Below are positions 48,105-50,163 of a DNA stretch of 50,163 bases, piece by piece. The position numbers were made by a program, and so were the translations under genes. Source of the stretch: an uncultured Collinsella sp. (lineage in GTDB: Bacteria > Actinomycetota > Coriobacteriia > Coriobacteriales > Coriobacteriaceae); assembly GCA_958350755.1 (NCBI GenBank), contig CATWID010000011.1, forward strand, positions 1 to 50,163. The letters run 5' to 3'. How positions within the stretch are numbered: the first letter of the stretch is position 1; the number at the start of each line of letters is the position of its first letter. A model generated the notes under the pieces. The model ran no database searches. It saw nothing but the letters and a program-made list of their open reading frames with translations, and was not told the origin of the DNA.

Positions 48105-48836
48105 CCAGGTACAGGCTCATGGAGGCGAGAAGGGCAACTTCACGGTGGCGATGATGGCCAAGGTGCTGGGGGTGAGCCGGTCGGGCCACTGCAGCTGGGT
48201 TTCCAACGGCTGCCCCGTCGACGACTGGTCCGAGGCGCGCGACGCCGTGCGGCGCGTGTGGCTCGAGTCCGACAGGCGCTTCGGCGCGCGGTTCGTGAAG
48301 TGCTTCCTGCCCGACGGCCTGCGCGGCATCACGCTGTACCGTGTGCGCAAGTGCATGCGCGAGCTGGGGATCCGCGGCTGCACGCCGTACAAGTCGAAGA
48401 GGACGACGGTCCCCGACAGGGACGCCAAGCCAAGGCCCGACCTGATCAGGCGGGACTTCACGAGCCCAGTGCCCACCTACAAGCTCGTCGGCGACATCAC
48501 CTACCTGCGCACCGGCCAGGGCTGGCTCTACCTGTCGACGGTGATCGACCTGAACACCCGCATGTTCGTGGGCTGGTCGCTGTCCGAGCGCATGACCGCC
48601 GATATCGTCGTCAGCGCCCTCGAGAGCGCGCGTGCGCGCGGGTACGTGGCAGAGAACGCCATATTCCGCTCGGACAAGGGGGCGCAGTACACCAGCCGCA
48701 AGCTCGCTGAGTGGGCCAGGGGCAACCATGTGCGCCTCTCTTGCAGCCGTACCGGCAACTGCCACGACAACGCCGTCGCAGAGTCGTTCTTTGCGACGCT
48801 GAAAAATGAAATGTACCACCGCAGGAGCTTCGCCAC
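48105..48836 (+). pseudogene. IS3-family orfB (element A), 3' end missing
   Basis: Contains VAMMAKVLGVSRSGHCSWVS, an RVRKCMRELGIRGCTP helix, then the DDE integrase core: VGDITYLRTGQGWLYLSTVI (first D), IFRSDKGAQYTSRKLAEW (second D) and CHDNAVAESFFATLKNEM (E). A one-base loss near 48130 separates its first residues from the main frame. The sequence stops matching after MYHRRSF, where a second element's orfB begins in another frame. Confidence 0.82.
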
Positions 48837-48839
48837 CAG

Positions 48840-49220
48840 AACACAAAGGACGCCCGGCTGGTCAGGTCGGCGTTCGCGACGCTCTCCTTCCCGATCTCGG
48901 ACATCGAGGTCTTCCACACGGACCGCGGCAGCGAGTTCGACAACGCCGAGATCGACCTGATGCTCGAGGCCTTCGGCATAGAGAGGTCGCTGTCGGCCAT
49001 GGGCTGCCCCTACGACAACGCCGTCGACGAGTCGACCAACAGGATACTGAAGGCCGAGCTCGTCCACCGCGAGACGTTCGGCACGACGCGCGAGCTCCGG
49101 GTCAAACTCTCGGACTACGTGCACTGGTGCAACAATTTCAGGATCCACTCGACGCTGGGCTACATGTCGCCGGTCGAGTTCAGGGAGGCGGGGCTGTCCC
49201 TCCCGGAATCGTCCAAATAG
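48840..49220 (+). pseudogene. IS3-family orfB fragment (element B)
   Basis: The C-terminal half of a different IS3-type integrase: SDIEVFHTDRGSEFDNAEI (second D), IERSLSAMGCPYDNAVDEST (with the E), LVHRETFGTTRELRVKLSDY and IHSTLGYMSPVEFREAG. Its second D and E motifs duplicate those of element A just upstream, so two elements are fused rather than one being frameshifted. The N-terminal half and orfA of element B are absent. Confidence 0.82.
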
Positions 49221-49945
49221 GTGTTGCCAATCCAACCGCCTCTTTGATTATCAGCCGGGGCTATCTCGGTTTTTTGATTGGGGCGGTTGTTATGTTGCTG
49301 AATCTTTAAGGGACGAAGATTGTATTTCAAAGGCCCACGATGTGCATCTGGTCACTCATATCTTTTCGAGACAGAACGATAAGAAGCTATATGATTCTCT
49401 TGTTTAAAGATGGTGAGTTCGACGATTCCCAGATTCCAAGAACTATTAGGTCTTTCCTAGACCCCCCTCTTCTTGCTCATTAGAAGATTCAAAGACGCGC
49501 GCGAGCGTTGCATACTGGCGTTTGATTCATGAAGACCACGCTCTATTTTTCTTGAATGCGTTAGCCAGGCTACTCTTTCGATGAAGCCCCAGACGCCTCT
49601 GATACAAGCGAAACATGGGGCTTTTTGCTGTATTTCGCGGCTGCGTACACGCTTTCGTCGTCCGTCACGTGCTTAAACGAATTGCGTGCTTCAGTGGATT
49701 TTCGTGTTACTGGCACTTGCGCTGTTTGGGGCGCCGCTAATTGCTTCAAAAACTAGAGCTAGCACTGTGTCCATGGAAGGACGAAAAAACAAAAGTTTGC
49801 TGAGAACGTAACCTGCTTTTTATAAGAGCAGGTTTCTGCCTGCCTTTATAACAATTCCCGCGCTTCGAATAACTGGACTTCCGATGCAGAGGAGATTGTA
49901 AGATAATCTTCTCTTAGTAACATTATTTGTGACGGGGGATTCAAT
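49221..49945. other. 725-base AT-rich region without a gene
   Basis: No credible ORF. It contains a terminator-like hairpin at 49584-49627, a smaller hairpin ACCTGCT/AGCAGGT at 49811-49833, and AGAGGAGATT/AATCTTCTCT at about 49887-49912, close to the next gene. The last could be part of the promoter leader of the secreted protein. The AT content suggests old acquired or decayed DNA. Confidence 0.45.
49584..49627 (+). terminator. Terminator-like hairpin
   Basis: AAGCCCCA pairs with TGGGGCTT across a 25-base loop and is followed by TTT. No gene on the plus strand ends nearby, so it may terminate read-through from the island or mark a lost gene. Confidence 0.55.
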
Positions 49946-50163
49946 ATGAAAAAGGCATTGCGTGCCTCAACAGCTTTTTCTCTTGCTGGTCTTTTGACCA
50001 TTTCATCCTTGATGGGTCCTGTGGCTGCTGCCTACGCTGCGAGCAACGTCCCGTCTGCGGACGCTGCCGTGGACGCTGCTACTGCAGACGATGATGGCGA
50101 GGCCTCGCGTGATGCGGGTTCTGTTGATGTCGACGCTGCTGATGATTCATCGCCGGCAACGAA
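49946..50163 (+). CDS. Secreted or surface protein, 5' part only
   Basis: The frame opens at ATG behind GACGGGGGA and runs without a stop to the window end (72 codons). The N terminus MKKALRASTAFSLAGLLTIS is a clear signal peptide with a likely cleavage after AAAYAA. The following residues are Ala/Asp/Ser-rich and acidic, as in the linker of wall-anchored proteins. No domain is visible in this part; the product cannot be named. Confidence 0.75.
   Translation, partial: MKKALRASTAFSLAGLLTISSLMGPVAAAYAASNVPSADAAVDAATADDDGEASRDAGSVDVDAADDSSPAT

Overview
The window reads as chromosome from a high-GC gut Actinobacterium of the class Coriobacteriia, most likely Collinsella or a close relative. This is inferred from the strong GC bias of codon third positions, from a Rho with a very long Ala/Pro/Lys-rich N-terminal extension, from the SufCBDSU operon under an Rrf2 regulator, and from the GGGtGRT/scaffold gene pair. 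No rRNA is present, so the genus is not proven.

Layout. 1-10 kb: a tRNA-Ala, a small tail-anchored protein, nicotinate phosphoribosyltransferase, and a proline block (proB and proA, with an antisense proline iminopeptidase between them). Then come an HD-domain protein, a CarD-like regulator and argS. 10-18 kb: a MITE-like inverted repeat, rho, a membrane-anchored hypothetical protein, a VanZ-like protein, a ROK sugar kinase, a PLP aminotransferase, and a tRNA-His/tRNA-Lys/tRNA-Lys cluster. 18-24 kb: a dinD gene broken by an in-frame amber codon, a fumarate-reductase-type flavoprotein, the highly codon-biased GGGtGRT and Fe-S scaffold operon with a structured leader, and a RAYT-like protein that lacks the catalytic residues. 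24-31 kb: the complete sufCBDSU operon (minus strand), divergent from an rrf2 regulator with two copies of an imperfect palindromic operator between them. An MNT/HEPN toxin-antitoxin-like pair sits immediately behind rrf2. 31-35 kb: a sortase-anchored surface protein with a lysozyme-like head, and an AAA-ATPase-like/DUF1703 protein. 35-44.4 kb: a surface-polysaccharide block with one minus-strand glycosyltransferase, an acyltransferase and five consecutive plus-strand GT2 glycosyltransferases, two of them recent paralogues. 44.4-49.3 kb: an accessory island of broken genes: a headless AAA ATPase, two different istB fragments joined head to head, an IS110 tail, and a chimeric IS3 element. The one intact gene there is an Abi_2-type HEPN protein. 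The window ends in the first codons of a secreted protein.

How the parts fit. Fe-S metabolism is the strongest theme. The suf operon makes clusters, its probable sensor (Rrf2 with three Cys) faces it across a two-site operator, and a second NifU-like scaffold lies 2 kb away in its own operon with the uncharacterised GGGtGRT protein. The second theme is small mobile palindromes. Several intergenic elements built around a GTCCC core sit at gene ends as terminators, and the only RAYT-type protein in the window looks domesticated. The third is surface biology (polysaccharide glycosyltransferases, sortase substrate, secreted protein) next to an IS graveyard carrying a defence gene.
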